The notes beneath the pieces are model-generated. The model was not told the origin of the DNA, did not search any database, and saw only the letters and a list, made by a program, of their open reading frames with translations. From Ignavibacteriota bacterium (GTDB lineage: Bacteria > Bacteroidota > Ignavibacteria > Ignavibacteriales > Melioribacteraceae), in contig JADJOX010000008.1 of NCBI GenBank assembly GCA_016713565.1, positions 682,001 through 746,000 of the forward strand: a stretch of 64,000 nucleotides of DNA. Reading direction: 5' to 3'. Within the stretch, counting starts at the first letter, position 1; every line of letters starts with the position of its first letter. Made by a program: the position numbers and the translations under genes. Positions 36,343 through 46,727 of this stretch are shown piece by piece.

Positions 36343-38256
36343 ATGTTAAGAAAAATACTACTTATATTCTTCAGTATATTGATTTTAAATATATACGCAC
36401 AGAAAAATGAAATTCATGTTTCAATAACTGGGAATGATTTGAATGAAGGAACAATTTTAAGTCCATTAAAATCAATTAGCCAAGCCGCAAAGAAGGCGAT
36501 GCCTGGAGATGTAATTATTGTGCATGAAGGTATTTATCGAGAACAAATCACACCGACTCGAGGTGGAAATTCTGATCAAGAAAGAATCATTTATCAGGCA
36601 GCAAAAGGAGAAAAAGTTGAAATTAGAGGATCAGAAATAATAAAAGGCTGGAGAAAGATTATTAATAATACTTGGGAAGTCAAAGTTCCAAATATTTTTT
36701 TCAGCAATTTCAATCCATATATTGATATAATAAAAGGCGATTGGTTTACTCCCACACCTGAAGACCGAATTTATCATACAGGCGCTGTTTATTTAAATGG
36801 CGATTGGTTAATGGAAGCTTATAAAAAAGAAGAAGTAATGGGAAGAACCAAAGAAGAAAACCAACTTTGGTTTTCTGAAATAAATGCCGATACGACAATA
36901 ATTTGGGCACAATTCTATAACGTAGATCCTAATATTGAAACTGTAGAAATAAATGTAAGGCAGAAAATTTTCTATCCAGATAGACCATTTATCAATTATA
37001 TAACGGTAAATGGTTTTATTATGCAACATGCGGCAACGAATTGGGCACCGCCAACTGCAGAACAAATGGGTCTAATTGGAACTCATTGGAGCAGAGGATG
37101 GATTATTGAAAATAATACAATTCAATATTCGAAATGTGTTGGAATAGCATTAGGTAAATATGGTGATGAATTTGACAATAAAGATACAGAATCGGCTGAA
37201 GGATACGTTGGAACAATAAATCGTGCGCTTGAATTTGGTTGGAACAAAGGGACAGTTGGAGGTCATATTGTTAAAAACAATACAATTGCATATTGTGAGC
37301 AATCAGGAATTGTTGGAAGCATGGGATGTGCATTTAGTACAATATCCGGCAACACTATTCATAACATATATGAAAGAAGATTGTTCACAGGCGCTGAAAT
37401 GGCAGGAATTAAATTTCATGGAGCCGTAGATGTAATTATTGAAAAAAATCAAATTTATTCGACAAATATCGGAATATGGTTGGACTGGATGGCTCAAGGT
37501 GCACAAATTAATAAGAATCTAATGTATGATAATCTTACTGATATTTTTCTTGAAGTTAATCATGGTCCAACTGTAGTTAGTAATAATATATTACTTTCAC
37601 CCGATAACCTTGTTTTAAACTCAAATGGTATTGCGGTTTCGCATAATTTATTTATTGGAAAAGTTGATGCGTTATTTTATGATTCGAGATTAACGCCTTA
37701 TCTAAAACCTCATTCAACATTTATAGAATCCTTATCGGATAATTCAAGTGGAGACATGCAGTTTTATAATAATCTTTTTTTTAATGGAAGCGATGTAAGT
37801 CAATACAGCAAAGCTTTATTGCCGGTAATATTTGAAGGAAACGTCTTTACAAAAGGTAGTAAGCGACCAAACTCTGATTCTATTGTTAAAAAATACGGTG
37901 AATTAAGTGAAACTGGAAAAGAGAAACTTAAAAATTCCATATCTATATCAGCTATTGAAAGTAATACAGTAGATGCGCAAGATTTTGATTCAAATATTGA
38001 TATTATTAAAGATGGAAAAGATATTTTTTTATTATTTAATTTTAATAAAAAATGGATATCAAATCATATTCGTAAAATTATTTCATCAAAAATGTTAAGA
38101 AGGGCAATTATTCCGGACTTATTATTTGAAAACCCGGATGCTTCATCATTAGAAATAGATGATGATTATTTAAGTAATAAGCGTAATAAAAAATATCCAT
38201 CACCCGGACCATTTGAAATTATTAATGAGGGAAGACAAAAAATCAAAGTTTGGTAA
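36343..38256 (+). CDS. Exported right-handed beta-helix carbohydrate-active protein (GH141-like)
   Basis: 637 residues with a signal peptide (RKILLIFFSILILNIYAQ). It opens with IHVSITGNDLNEGTILSPLK and KKAMPGDVIIVHEGIYRE, the start shared by DUF1565/GH141 and pectate-lyase-like parallel beta-helices. Coils follow (WIIENNTIQYSKCVGIALG, HIVKNNTIAYCEQSGIVGS, VIIEKNQIYSTNIGIWLD). GH141 members include alpha-L-fucosidases and xylanases. With GH95-like and GH29 genes 2 kb upstream, a role in the same glycan's breakdown is likely but not proven; a lyase is the alternative. Confidence 0.75.
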   Translation: MLRKILLIFFSILILNIYAQKNEIHVSITGNDLNEGTILSPLKSISQAAKKAMPGDVIIVHEGIYREQITPTRGGNSDQERIIYQAAKGEKVEIRGSEIIKGWRKIINNTWEVKVPNIFFSNFNPYIDIIKGDWFTPTPEDRIYHTGAVYLNGDWLMEAYKKEEVMGRTKEENQLWFSEINADTTIIWAQFYNVDPNIETVEINVRQKIFYPDRPFINYITVNGFIMQHAATNWAPPTAEQMGLIGTHWSRGWIIENNTIQYSKCVGIALGKYGDEFDNKDTESAEGYVGTINRALEFGWNKGTVGGHIVKNNTIAYCEQSGIVGSMGCAFSTISGNTIHNIYERRLFTGAEMAGIKFHGAVDVIIEKNQIYSTNIGIWLDWMAQGAQINKNLMYDNLTDIFLEVNHGPTVVSNNILLSPDNLVLNSNGIAVSHNLFIGKVDALFYDSRLTPYLKPHSTFIESLSDNSSGDMQFYNNLFFNGSDVSQYSKALLPVIFEGNVFTKGSKRPNSDSIVKKYGELSETGKEKLKNSISISAIESNTVDAQDFDSNIDIIKDGKDIFLLFNFNKKWISNHIRKIISSKMLRRAIIPDLLFENPDASSLEIDDDYLSNKRNKKYPSPGPFEIINEGRQKIKVW

Positions 38257-39058
38257 TTTTGAATATTTATTTAATATTTTTTTAGCCCATCCGAAAAGAA
38301 GAGCTTTTTTAGATATTTGTTTTTAGAATTTTAACAATATTATATTTACTGACTGCTATTAGTATTTATTCAATTCAATTACAAATCCAAAGATATTTTT
38401 TTATACTCTAATTTAAAACAATCTAAAAATTATTTAGAATCTGTACTCATTTAAAATCTCAATAATATTTTCAAAATAAAGAAAGAAATTCAAACTGAAC
38501 ATTTCTGAAGGTAATATTCTAAATGGAAAAATTTAACATAAAGACTAATTCAAAAATTGTAGGATATTATGGTCGTATTTTAATTTAATAAACATTTCAG
38601 CTTTATTTGAAAGTTGAATAAAGTTCAATAACACAAAAAAAACCTTATAACAAAGATGAAGCTAATAATTGAAGAAGATTACAGATCTAAGACTTTTTTG
38701 GAAAATTATTATAACTCGCTGAAACTTATATTCGACTGAAAAAGATTTGTAAAATTTACAATTGTTAAAATATTTTAAGAGGAATTGTTCAGTTCAATTA
38801 TAAGAGTGCTAGCTCTAATTTAAAAAAAATAAATAACCTTAGACATTTATAAAATATTTTATTAATTTTCTATCACAAGACTTATAGTCCTATTAAAGTA
38901 GTTTTGTGTGCAACTCAACACAGTATCGATTTTAACGATTTATTTTTTATATAAATTTTTATCTGTCATAATTTCACAATACATTTTTTTTAAAAATTAC
39001 CCCAAAATTTTTAATTGTAAAGTGATTTTAAAATTTATTTCATCATTTAAGAGCAAAC
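38257..39058. other. Long AT-rich gap before the signalling operon
   Basis: Apart from the weak terminator it has only short frames, e.g. a 27-codon one at 38656-38739 (KLIIEEDYRSKTFLENYYNS). The signalling operon's promoter must lie here, but no element is clear enough to mark. Confidence 0.35.
38284..38314 (+). terminator. Weak terminator after the beta-helix gene
   Basis: AGCCCATC and GAAGAGCT, about 9 bp apart, pair at 6 of 8 positions, then TTTTTT. It looks like a degraded form of the AGCCCTTC/GAAGGGCT terminator at 49359 and 58194. Confidence 0.4.
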
Positions 39059-42000
39059 ATGTCGGAAAACGAAAAGTTTTTTATTGTAGCTATAGGCGCA
39101 TCTGCTGGTGGACTAAAAGCAATTGAAGAATTATTTTCCAGTTTACCAGCTAATACCGGAATGGCATTTATAGTAATTCAGCATTTATCACCCGATTATA
39201 AAAGTTTAATGGTTGAGCTGCTTTCTAAGAAAACTCAAATGAAGGTAGTAAGAGCTGAAAATGAAATGACCATTAAACAAAATTACGTTTATCTCATTCC
39301 GCCCAAAATGAACATGACAATTTATCATAACCAATTAATGTTATTTGAACAAAACCATCAGCACGGTTTAAACTTGCCGATTGATATTTTCTTCAAATCA
39401 TTGGCAAAGGATGCCGGTGAAATGGCGGTTGGTGTTGTACTTTCCGGAACCGGAAGCGACGGGACCAGCGGATTAAAGGATATTAAAGAAAACGGCGGAT
39501 TGGTAATTGTTCAAGAACCGGAAACCGCTCAGTTTGACGGTATGCCAAGAAGCGCAATTAATTCTGAACTGGTAGATTTTGTTCTTCCGCCAAACGCGAT
39601 TGCGGAAAAACTAAATAGTTATGCAAATGGTTTATCGTTTGGATTAGAAGAAAAATCTAAGCTTTTCACTTCTAAGCAAGATGGAATTTTAAGAATATTT
39701 TCAATTATCAGAGATACGCACAAAATTGACTATTCTAATTATAAGATCAGTACAATGGTAAGAAGAATAGAACGGCGTATGTATTTAAATCAAATAAATG
39801 ATCTTCAAGATTATATAAAATATTTGGACGGAAACGCCCGAGAAGTCAGCACACTATCCAGAGATCTTTTAATTGGTGTAACTAGCTTTTTCAGAGATGA
39901 AGAAGCTTTTACAATTCTGCAGAAAGATATTATTCCGCAATTAATTCAGAAAAACTTAAAGAAAGAAATTAGAATTTGGGTCGCGGGATGTTCAACCGGT
40001 GAAGAAGCTTATTCAATTGCTATACTATGTTATGAATTTTTGGAAAAAATTGGCAGTAAAATTTCAATTAAAATTTTTGCTACCGATGTTGATCAAGAAG
40101 CAATAATAAAAGCCAGTAACGGATTATTTGTAGACAGCATAGTTAACGAAATTGATGAAAACAGGATTGGCAAATATTTTATTAAGCATGATGTCGGTTT
40201 TAAAATATCCAGAAAAATTAGGGAAATGGTTGTTTTTGCAAAACACAACTTAATTAAAGATCCGCCTTTCCCAAATATTGACTTTATAACTTGCAGAAAT
40301 CTTTTAATTTATTTACAGCCATCATTACAAAATAAGGTTTTTGATTTTTTCAATTTTTCATTAAACGAAGGCGGTTATCTCTTTTTGGGTTCAAGCGAAT
40401 CAATTGGTGATTATACAGAATATTTTGACACAATAAATCATAAATGGAAAATTTATAAATCAAAAGGAAAGCCATCAATAATTGATTTACATAAATTAAA
40501 CATACCTCTTCAAACAAATAAAGTTGGGTTGAGCGATAGACCAAGAAGAAATAATAATTTGAATCATCATGATGAGGAAAGAATTTTAAATAGATTCTTA
40601 GAAAGCGCTTATGGTAGATTTTTACCGCTAACAATTTTAATTAACGAACACAGCGAAATTTTACACATAATCGGCGATGCGTCTAAGTTTTTGAAATTTC
40701 CAACCGGAAAACTTACAAACAATATTACAAAATTAATTATTAAAGACCTAGAAGTGCCGATATCAACGGCAATTCAAAAATTGTTTATAAAAGCGGAAGA
40801 AATTATTTATAACAATATCAAAATTAAAGCCGGAAATAACATTGAAACATATTCTCTTAAATTTATTTTGGTTGAAGGAAAAAAACATCAGGAACAACTA
40901 GGAGCAATATTCTTCGAAAAATTTGCCGAAACCAAAGAAGAGGAAAATTTAAATGTTTTAGATAATTTAGATATTGGCGAACAAGCTTTACAAAGAATTT
41001 CGGATTTAGAACAGGAACTTCAATTTACCAAAGAAAACCTGCAGGCAACTATTGAGGAATTGGAAACCTCAAATGAGGAACTGCAAGCGGCTAATGAAGA
41101 ACTTTTGGCAAGCAATGAAGAACTGCAGAGTACTAATGAAGAACTCCAATCAGTTAATGAAGAATTACACACTGTAAATTCCGAGCACCAAACAAAAATA
41201 TTAGAACTTACCGAGCTGAATAATGATATTGAAAATTTGATTAACGGACTTCAGCTTGCAGTTGTATTTTTTGATGATAATTTGGAACTGAGAAAATTTA
41301 CGCCCAAAGCGCAAGAAATATTAAAAATAAATGAAAATGATTTGGGTAAAAGTTTTGAAGATATTCTTCACCGTTGGGAAAAACCAAACTTATGCGGTTT
41401 AATTGAGCAAGTTCAATTTACCGGAGAAATTCTGACTAAAGAATTTTCATTCAACAGTCATTATTATATTGTTAGCGTAAGACCTTACTTAATATCAAAA
41501 GATTCTCAATCGGGAGTAATTGTAACTTTAGTTGAAATTACCGAACTGCATGGCATTGAAGACAGATTTTTAAAGAATGAAAAATGGCTATTGCAAACTT
41601 CGGAACTTGCTAAGATTGGCGGTTGGGAAATTGATTTAAAAAATCAGTCATTGTTTTGGACAAATGCAGTTTATGACATCTTTGAATTGAAAAAAGAATT
41701 AAAAATAAATTTGGAAAACAGCTTAAAATATTTTGTCAATTCAGATAAGCAAACAATCGAAAGTGCTTTTTCTGATTGTATGAACGCCGGAAAAGATTTT
41801 GATCTGAACGTAAAAATTCTTTCCGCGAAGGAAGTAGAAAAGCACATACGCGTTATTGGCAAAGCTGATAAAAACGAAGAAAAAGTAAATAGAGTTTATG
41901 GAGTTATTCAGGATATCAGCGAGCTAGTAAATTTCAAAAAGCAAATTGCGGACGCTGAAATTTATGCCACACAAATTTCTGATATTATAAAAGAAGAAAG

Positions 42001-42076
42001 CAATAATTTGGACGAAAAATTTAAACAAAGAATTAGATCGATAAATTCTAAAAGCGAAAGGAGAAAAAAGAAGTAG
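39059..42076 (+). CDS. CheB-CheR-PAS fusion (chemotaxis-type methylesterase/methyltransferase)
   Basis: 1005 residues, no signal peptide. CheB methylesterase ~1-190 with Ser15 (GASAGG), His42 (IQHLSP) and Asp134 (GTGSDGTSG) and no N-terminal receiver. CheR methyltransferase ~205-475 with the SAM loop WVAGCSTGEEAYSIA and ITCRNLLIYL. A long Glu/Asn-rich coiled coil spans ~645-735 (repeated SNEELQ), then two PAS domains (~740-840, ~850-965). It ends without a kinase domain. The operon continues 2 bp later with PAS kinases that share its style of coiled coil. It may modify a receptor or sense a ligand for those kinases. Confidence 0.92.
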   Translation: MSENEKFFIVAIGASAGGLKAIEELFSSLPANTGMAFIVIQHLSPDYKSLMVELLSKKTQMKVVRAENEMTIKQNYVYLIPPKMNMTIYHNQLMLFEQNHQHGLNLPIDIFFKSLAKDAGEMAVGVVLSGTGSDGTSGLKDIKENGGLVIVQEPETAQFDGMPRSAINSELVDFVLPPNAIAEKLNSYANGLSFGLEEKSKLFTSKQDGILRIFSIIRDTHKIDYSNYKISTMVRRIERRMYLNQINDLQDYIKYLDGNAREVSTLSRDLLIGVTSFFRDEEAFTILQKDIIPQLIQKNLKKEIRIWVAGCSTGEEAYSIAILCYEFLEKIGSKISIKIFATDVDQEAIIKASNGLFVDSIVNEIDENRIGKYFIKHDVGFKISRKIREMVVFAKHNLIKDPPFPNIDFITCRNLLIYLQPSLQNKVFDFFNFSLNEGGYLFLGSSESIGDYTEYFDTINHKWKIYKSKGKPSIIDLHKLNIPLQTNKVGLSDRPRRNNNLNHHDEERILNRFLESAYGRFLPLTILINEHSEILHIIGDASKFLKFPTGKLTNNITKLIIKDLEVPISTAIQKLFIKAEEIIYNNIKIKAGNNIETYSLKFILVEGKKHQEQLGAIFFEKFAETKEEENLNVLDNLDIGEQALQRISDLEQELQFTKENLQATIEELETSNEELQAANEELLASNEELQSTNEELQSVNEELHTVNSEHQTKILELTELNNDIENLINGLQLAVVFFDDNLELRKFTPKAQEILKINENDLGKSFEDILHRWEKPNLCGLIEQVQFTGEILTKEFSFNSHYYIVSVRPYLISKDSQSGVIVTLVEITELHGIEDRFLKNEKWLLQTSELAKIGGWEIDLKNQSLFWTNAVYDIFELKKELKINLENSLKYFVNSDKQTIESAFSDCMNAGKDFDLNVKILSAKEVEKHIRVIGKADKNEEKVNRVYGVIQDISELVNFKKQIADAEIYATQISDIIKEESNNLDEKFKQRIRSINSKSERRKKK

Positions 42077-42078
42077 TA

Positions 42079-43350
42079 ATGGAAAGGATTGTTGATTCAG
42101 CGAAAAATTCTATATTTAATGATTATGCTGAAATTGAAAAAAGCCTAAAAAACATTGACTCAAAAACAGGTGAAAGTATTCGTAAACTTATTAACGAATT
42201 ATATGTTCAGCAGATTGAATTAGAAAATCAAAATGAAGAATTAAGAAATATTCAAAGTGAAATTGAAATAATAAAAAATGAGTACTTTGATTTATATAAT
42301 AATGCGCCGGTCGGTTATTTGGTATTGGATGATAAAGCGATAATACACAAAAGTAATATATCTTTCCAAAATTATCTCGGTTTATCTGCTTCGGAAATTC
42401 TGAATAAACCTTTGAATAATTTTATAGTTGAGAAGGAAGACTTTCTTAGTGTATATCATTCCTTCTTCAATCATCCGAAGAATAAAATGTTTGATTACCA
42501 ATTTTCTGGCGCTTCTAACAAAACATTTTACGGGAGAATTATTGCCAGCGATTTTAATAATTCCGTTTTTATAAAAAATAATGTTAAGAAAATACTGGTT
42601 ATTGTAAATGATATTACAATTCAAAAAGTGTTTGAAAACAAAATGCAAGAATTTGTTTTAAATAAATCTAAATTTATTTCAAGTATTGCTCATGATATCA
42701 GAAATCCGCTTAACTCTATTTTGGGATATGCAAAATTTCTGTTGGATGAAAAGGATAAATTGGATACTAACGAAATTCAAGATTGTCTTATTTCAATTAA
42801 TTCGGTTAGTAAAAATTTATATCATTTTATCGATAATTTTCTTGATTTATCAAAAATTAATTTTGATTTGGAAAATATATCACTCACAAATCTCAATCAA
42901 AATTTAATTCTTGATGAAGTTCTAAATCTGACGAGCAAAGCGGCAGCAATAAAGAATATTACGATAAATTTTCATCGCAAGGATAATTTTTACTGTCTCT
43001 GCGATAAATTCATGATTTCAACTGTTTATCGTAATGTAATTTCCAATTCAATTAAATTCACAAATAACGGCGGTAAAATTGATATTCATTGCGAATACAA
43101 AGATAATCTTGCGGCAATAACAATATCGGATAATGGAATTGGAATGAATGAAGACATTATTAAAAGTATTGATGATAACGGAATAATTGAATCGACAGAA
43201 GGAACGAATAATGAAAACGGTTCCGGTTTTGGATTAAGAATTTGTAAAGAATACATAGAAAAAATGACGGGTAAAATAGCGGTTTCAAGCGAAAAGAATA
43301 AAGGTACAATTTTTACAATTATACTTCCAACAAGAAAAATAAAAGGATAA
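42079..43350 (+). CDS. PAS-domain sensor histidine kinase, soluble
   Basis: 423 residues with no transmembrane helix. N-terminal helix (RKLINELYVQQIELENQNEE), PAS ~65-185 (NNAPVGYLVLDDKAIIHKSN), HisKA with IAHDIRNPLNSILGY (His ~203), and HATPase (~315-420) with DNGIGMNEDI and GSGFGLRICKEY. The ELENQNEELR block is also in the next gene, so the two are relatives. The start ATG is 2 bp after the CheB-CheR stop (GGAG upstream), implying translational coupling. It has no receiver, so the partner is probably the receiver at 46728. Confidence 0.9.
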   Translation: MERIVDSAKNSIFNDYAEIEKSLKNIDSKTGESIRKLINELYVQQIELENQNEELRNIQSEIEIIKNEYFDLYNNAPVGYLVLDDKAIIHKSNISFQNYLGLSASEILNKPLNNFIVEKEDFLSVYHSFFNHPKNKMFDYQFSGASNKTFYGRIIASDFNNSVFIKNNVKKILVIVNDITIQKVFENKMQEFVLNKSKFISSIAHDIRNPLNSILGYAKFLLDEKDKLDTNEIQDCLISINSVSKNLYHFIDNFLDLSKINFDLENISLTNLNQNLILDEVLNLTSKAAAIKNITINFHRKDNFYCLCDKFMISTVYRNVISNSIKFTNNGGKIDIHCEYKDNLAAITISDNGIGMNEDIIKSIDDNGIIESTEGTNNENGSGFGLRICKEYIEKMTGKIAVSSEKNKGTIFTIILPTRKIKG

Positions 43351-43354
43351 GATA

Positions 43355-46300
43355 ATGTCCAATACCGATAATTCTGAATTAAGGAAAACAGCATTAAACA
43401 AACTAAGTGAAAAAGAATATGAATTTGAATTGCTGAGTCAAAAAGAATTTAAGGAAATTATTCACGAATTAAAAGTTCATCAGATTGAGCTTGAAATTCA
43501 AAATGAAGAATTGAGAATTGCTCAGGAAAAATTAGAGGAAAGCAAACAAAATTATTATCATTTATTTAACAACGCGCCTATCGGCTACATACTTCTTGAT
43601 TCTACGGGCACAATTCTAAACGCAAATTTAGAAATGCAGAATATATTAAATTTGAATTTATCGGAAATAAAAAATAAACCTTTTAATTTATTTTTATCGG
43701 CAGGAGATTCAAATAAATTTTTGAGTATTTATAACGCCTTTTTTAAGAAACCGGATAATAAAGTATTTAGGTTTCGCGCAAAAGATAGGCAGATTCAAAT
43801 TTTTGGAAAGCATCACGAAATAATACATGATAATAAAAATCAGAAAGTACTTTTTGTAAATGTGGTTGATATAACGGAATTGGAAAAAGCTCATTCAAAA
43901 ATTGCCGCGAGCGAACTTAAATATCACGAAATTTTCAACAATGCAAATGACGCAATTTTCATTAGTGATCCTAAAACGTACCAAATTATTGAGTGCAATG
44001 ACAACGCGTGCAAAATGTGTGATTTTACGGAAGAAGAGTTTAACAATATAAATCTTACCAATTTTTTCGCCGGTGAAGATAAAAATCAAATAATTAAAAA
44101 ATATAAAGAAATACTAATTCTAAATAGATTTTCAAATCAGCGCTGCAAAGTAATTACCAAAAACGGCAACGGTATTCCTTTGGAAATTAGCGCTTCATTA
44201 GTCAAAATTGATCAACATGAATTTGTTTTATCAATAGCGAGAAATATGACAGAGCATGAGAAAATGATAAAGCAAATTGAAAAGGACGCTGCATTATACA
44301 GTTCAATTATTCATACTGCGCTTGAAGGTTTTCTCATATTTGATGTTGATGATAAAATTCAAGACGTTAACAATGCCGCATGTGAAATGCTGGGTTATTC
44401 GAATTCGGAAATTATTGGACTCGACATAAAATCAATACTTGATGAAAAAGATTTTAATAAAATTATCAATTCGCAAACCAACAAAACCGATGAAAATAAA
44501 TATCAAATATTTCTTAAAAGAAAAGATGAAAATTTGGTAAACGTTGAAATTAGTATTTCATCAATAAAAAACGGAGATGTAAAAGTTTTTGTAGCTTTTC
44601 TGCGTGATATAACTATTGAAGTAATTAATAAAAATATATTTAAGAAAAGATTAGAACTTTATGAATTCGCGGCTTATAATAACATTGATGAAGTTATGCG
44701 GAAAGCACTTGATTTTTCGGAGGAACTTACAAATAGCAAAGTATCATTTTGGCATCACATTGATGATAAAGAAGAAAATGTTATTCTACAGCAGTGGTCA
44801 ACAAAAACAAAAGAACAAAATTGTTTGGTTAATGAAAAATATCATAATTCAAGTTTAAGTAAAGCAGGATTTTGGGCTGATTGCGTAAGGAACAGAAAAA
44901 CAATTGTTGTTAATGATTACGATAAGTCAACTCAAAAAAATGCTTTGCCCGAGGGACATACTGATTTAATTAGACAATTAATTGTACCTGTTTTTAAGGA
45001 AGAAAAAATTGTGGCAATAATTGGTGTTGGAAACAAACCTACAAACTATATTGATCCTGATATTACAACACTGGAATTATTTGGGAATGTAATTTGGACA
45101 ATATATGAAAAACAATTTGCCAAGGAAACATTAATAAAAAGCGAACAAAAAAATAAAGCTATTGTTGGTGTATTACCTGACCTACTATTTGAATTTAGTA
45201 AAACCGGGATATTCTTAAATTACAATTGCAGTGATTATTCAAAGTTATTTCTTCCTCCTGAAAAATTTATGAATAAAAATATTAATGAAGTTCTACCGAA
45301 AGAAATTGCTTTTCTTTTGCAGAATAAAATTAATGATGCGTTCAATTCTGAGGAGATGATTAGCTTTGAATATTCTAACTTTGTTGAAAATGTTTACCAG
45401 TATTTTGCAGTTAGAATGGTAAAATTTACGCAGAATTCTGTTTTATGTTTTATGAGAGACATTACTGAAAAGCAAATTGCTAAAGAATTAATTATTGAAT
45501 CGGAAGAGAAATTTTCCAAAGTGTTTTTCAATAGCCCGTTAATAAAAACAATAATTGATATCAAAACCGATAAGTTTATTGACGTTAATAAAAGTTTTGA
45601 AAAAATTACCGGGTTTTCAAAAAAGGAATCAATCGGAAAAACCGCTTTGGAAATCGGTTTAATAAAAATTGAAGACAGAAAAAAAATATTTAAGGAACTT
45701 GATGAAAAAGGCAATGTACGAAATTTTAGATTGAACTTATACAGGAAGGACGGAACTTCGTTTATATGTAATTATATTATTGAGATTATAACAATTGCCG
45801 GTAAAGATTTATTCTTGACTTTAGCCGAAGATATAACCGATAAAATTAAAGCCGAAAATGAATTGGATCAATATAAAAATAACTTGGAAAATATGGTTAA
45901 TGAAAGAACGGAACAGTTAAAAGACGCGAATTTCAAGTTGGAAAATGAAATTAAAAAAACTAAACAAGCGGAAAAAATTGTTTTGGACGCTTTGGAAAAG
46001 GAAAAGGAACTGAGCAAATTAAAATCACAATTTATGTCAATGGCTTCACATGAATTCAGAACACCTTTAACCACAATATACAGCGCTTCTGAGCTAATTG
46101 AAACATATACTAACCAAGATGATAAAGAAAATGTAGTAAAGCACACAAAAAAAATTCAAGAATCTGTTGACAAAATGGTTGATTTGCTTGGTGAAATATT
46201 AATGTTAAGCAAAAATGAAAAAAATAAAATAGAACTAAATACGTCTTTAACTGACCTAAGTGATTTATTAAAAAATATTGCTGTCGAAGCGGAATATAAA

Positions 46301-46693
46301 AAGAGAAGCAATCAAAATATTATTTTGGAAAATAATCTTTCGAAAAATGAATTTAATGTTGATGCAAAAATTATAAATCATATACTTACAAATCTATTAA
46401 TGAATTCAATAAAGTATTCAAATAATAATTCAACCATTATTTTAACTGTAATTGATAAGGATGAAAAAATATTTTTCTATGTATGCGATAACGGAAAAGG
46501 AATTGATAAGAACGATTGGAATTTAATTTTTGAGCCGTTTTACAGAGGTGAAAATGCATCAAACATTGAGGGTACGGGATTAGGCTTAAGCATAGTTAAA
46601 ACTTTTGTTGAAATACACAAAGGTGAAATTAAAGTTGAACCAAATAATAACGGCGGAGTATGTTTCAAAGTAATTATTCCCATAATTTTATAA
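43355..46693 (+). CDS. Multi-PAS/GAF sensor histidine kinase, soluble
   Basis: 1112 residues, no membrane segment. In order: helix (VHQIELEIQNEELRIAQEKL), PAS ~70-150, PAS ~190-300, PAS ~310-430, GAF ~430-590 (VSFWHHIDDKEENVI, RQLIVPVFKEEKIVAIIGVG), PAS ~600-710, PAS ~715-830, coiled coil, HisKA with MASHEFRTPLTTIYSASELI (His ~898), HATPase with NGKGIDKNDW and GTGLGLSIVK. Five PAS and one GAF suggest several cytosolic inputs such as redox, gas or small ligands; no heme- or flavin-binding residue can be assigned by eye. Four bp behind the previous gene. Confidence 0.9.
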   Translation: MSNTDNSELRKTALNKLSEKEYEFELLSQKEFKEIIHELKVHQIELEIQNEELRIAQEKLEESKQNYYHLFNNAPIGYILLDSTGTILNANLEMQNILNLNLSEIKNKPFNLFLSAGDSNKFLSIYNAFFKKPDNKVFRFRAKDRQIQIFGKHHEIIHDNKNQKVLFVNVVDITELEKAHSKIAASELKYHEIFNNANDAIFISDPKTYQIIECNDNACKMCDFTEEEFNNINLTNFFAGEDKNQIIKKYKEILILNRFSNQRCKVITKNGNGIPLEISASLVKIDQHEFVLSIARNMTEHEKMIKQIEKDAALYSSIIHTALEGFLIFDVDDKIQDVNNAACEMLGYSNSEIIGLDIKSILDEKDFNKIINSQTNKTDENKYQIFLKRKDENLVNVEISISSIKNGDVKVFVAFLRDITIEVINKNIFKKRLELYEFAAYNNIDEVMRKALDFSEELTNSKVSFWHHIDDKEENVILQQWSTKTKEQNCLVNEKYHNSSLSKAGFWADCVRNRKTIVVNDYDKSTQKNALPEGHTDLIRQLIVPVFKEEKIVAIIGVGNKPTNYIDPDITTLELFGNVIWTIYEKQFAKETLIKSEQKNKAIVGVLPDLLFEFSKTGIFLNYNCSDYSKLFLPPEKFMNKNINEVLPKEIAFLLQNKINDAFNSEEMISFEYSNFVENVYQYFAVRMVKFTQNSVLCFMRDITEKQIAKELIIESEEKFSKVFFNSPLIKTIIDIKTDKFIDVNKSFEKITGFSKKESIGKTALEIGLIKIEDRKKIFKELDEKGNVRNFRLNLYRKDGTSFICNYIIEIITIAGKDLFLTLAEDITDKIKAENELDQYKNNLENMVNERTEQLKDANFKLENEIKKTKQAEKIVLDALEKEKELSKLKSQFMSMASHEFRTPLTTIYSASELIETYTNQDDKENVVKHTKKIQESVDKMVDLLGEILMLSKNEKNKIELNTSLTDLSDLLKNIAVEAEYKKRSNQNIILENNLSKNEFNVDAKIINHILTNLLMNSIKYSNNNSTIILTVIDKDEKIFFYVCDNGKGIDKNDWNLIFEPFYRGENASNIEGTGLGLSIVKTFVEIHKGEIKVEPNNNGGVCFKVIIPIIL

Positions 46694-46727
46694 GATTGTT
46701 AACAGTTAAATATGAAAGCTCATTTTA

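Noticed and set aside
38908..39126. 72-codon frame overlapping the start of the CheB-CheR gene
   Set aside because: It runs into a gene with strong domain evidence in another frame and has no features of its own.
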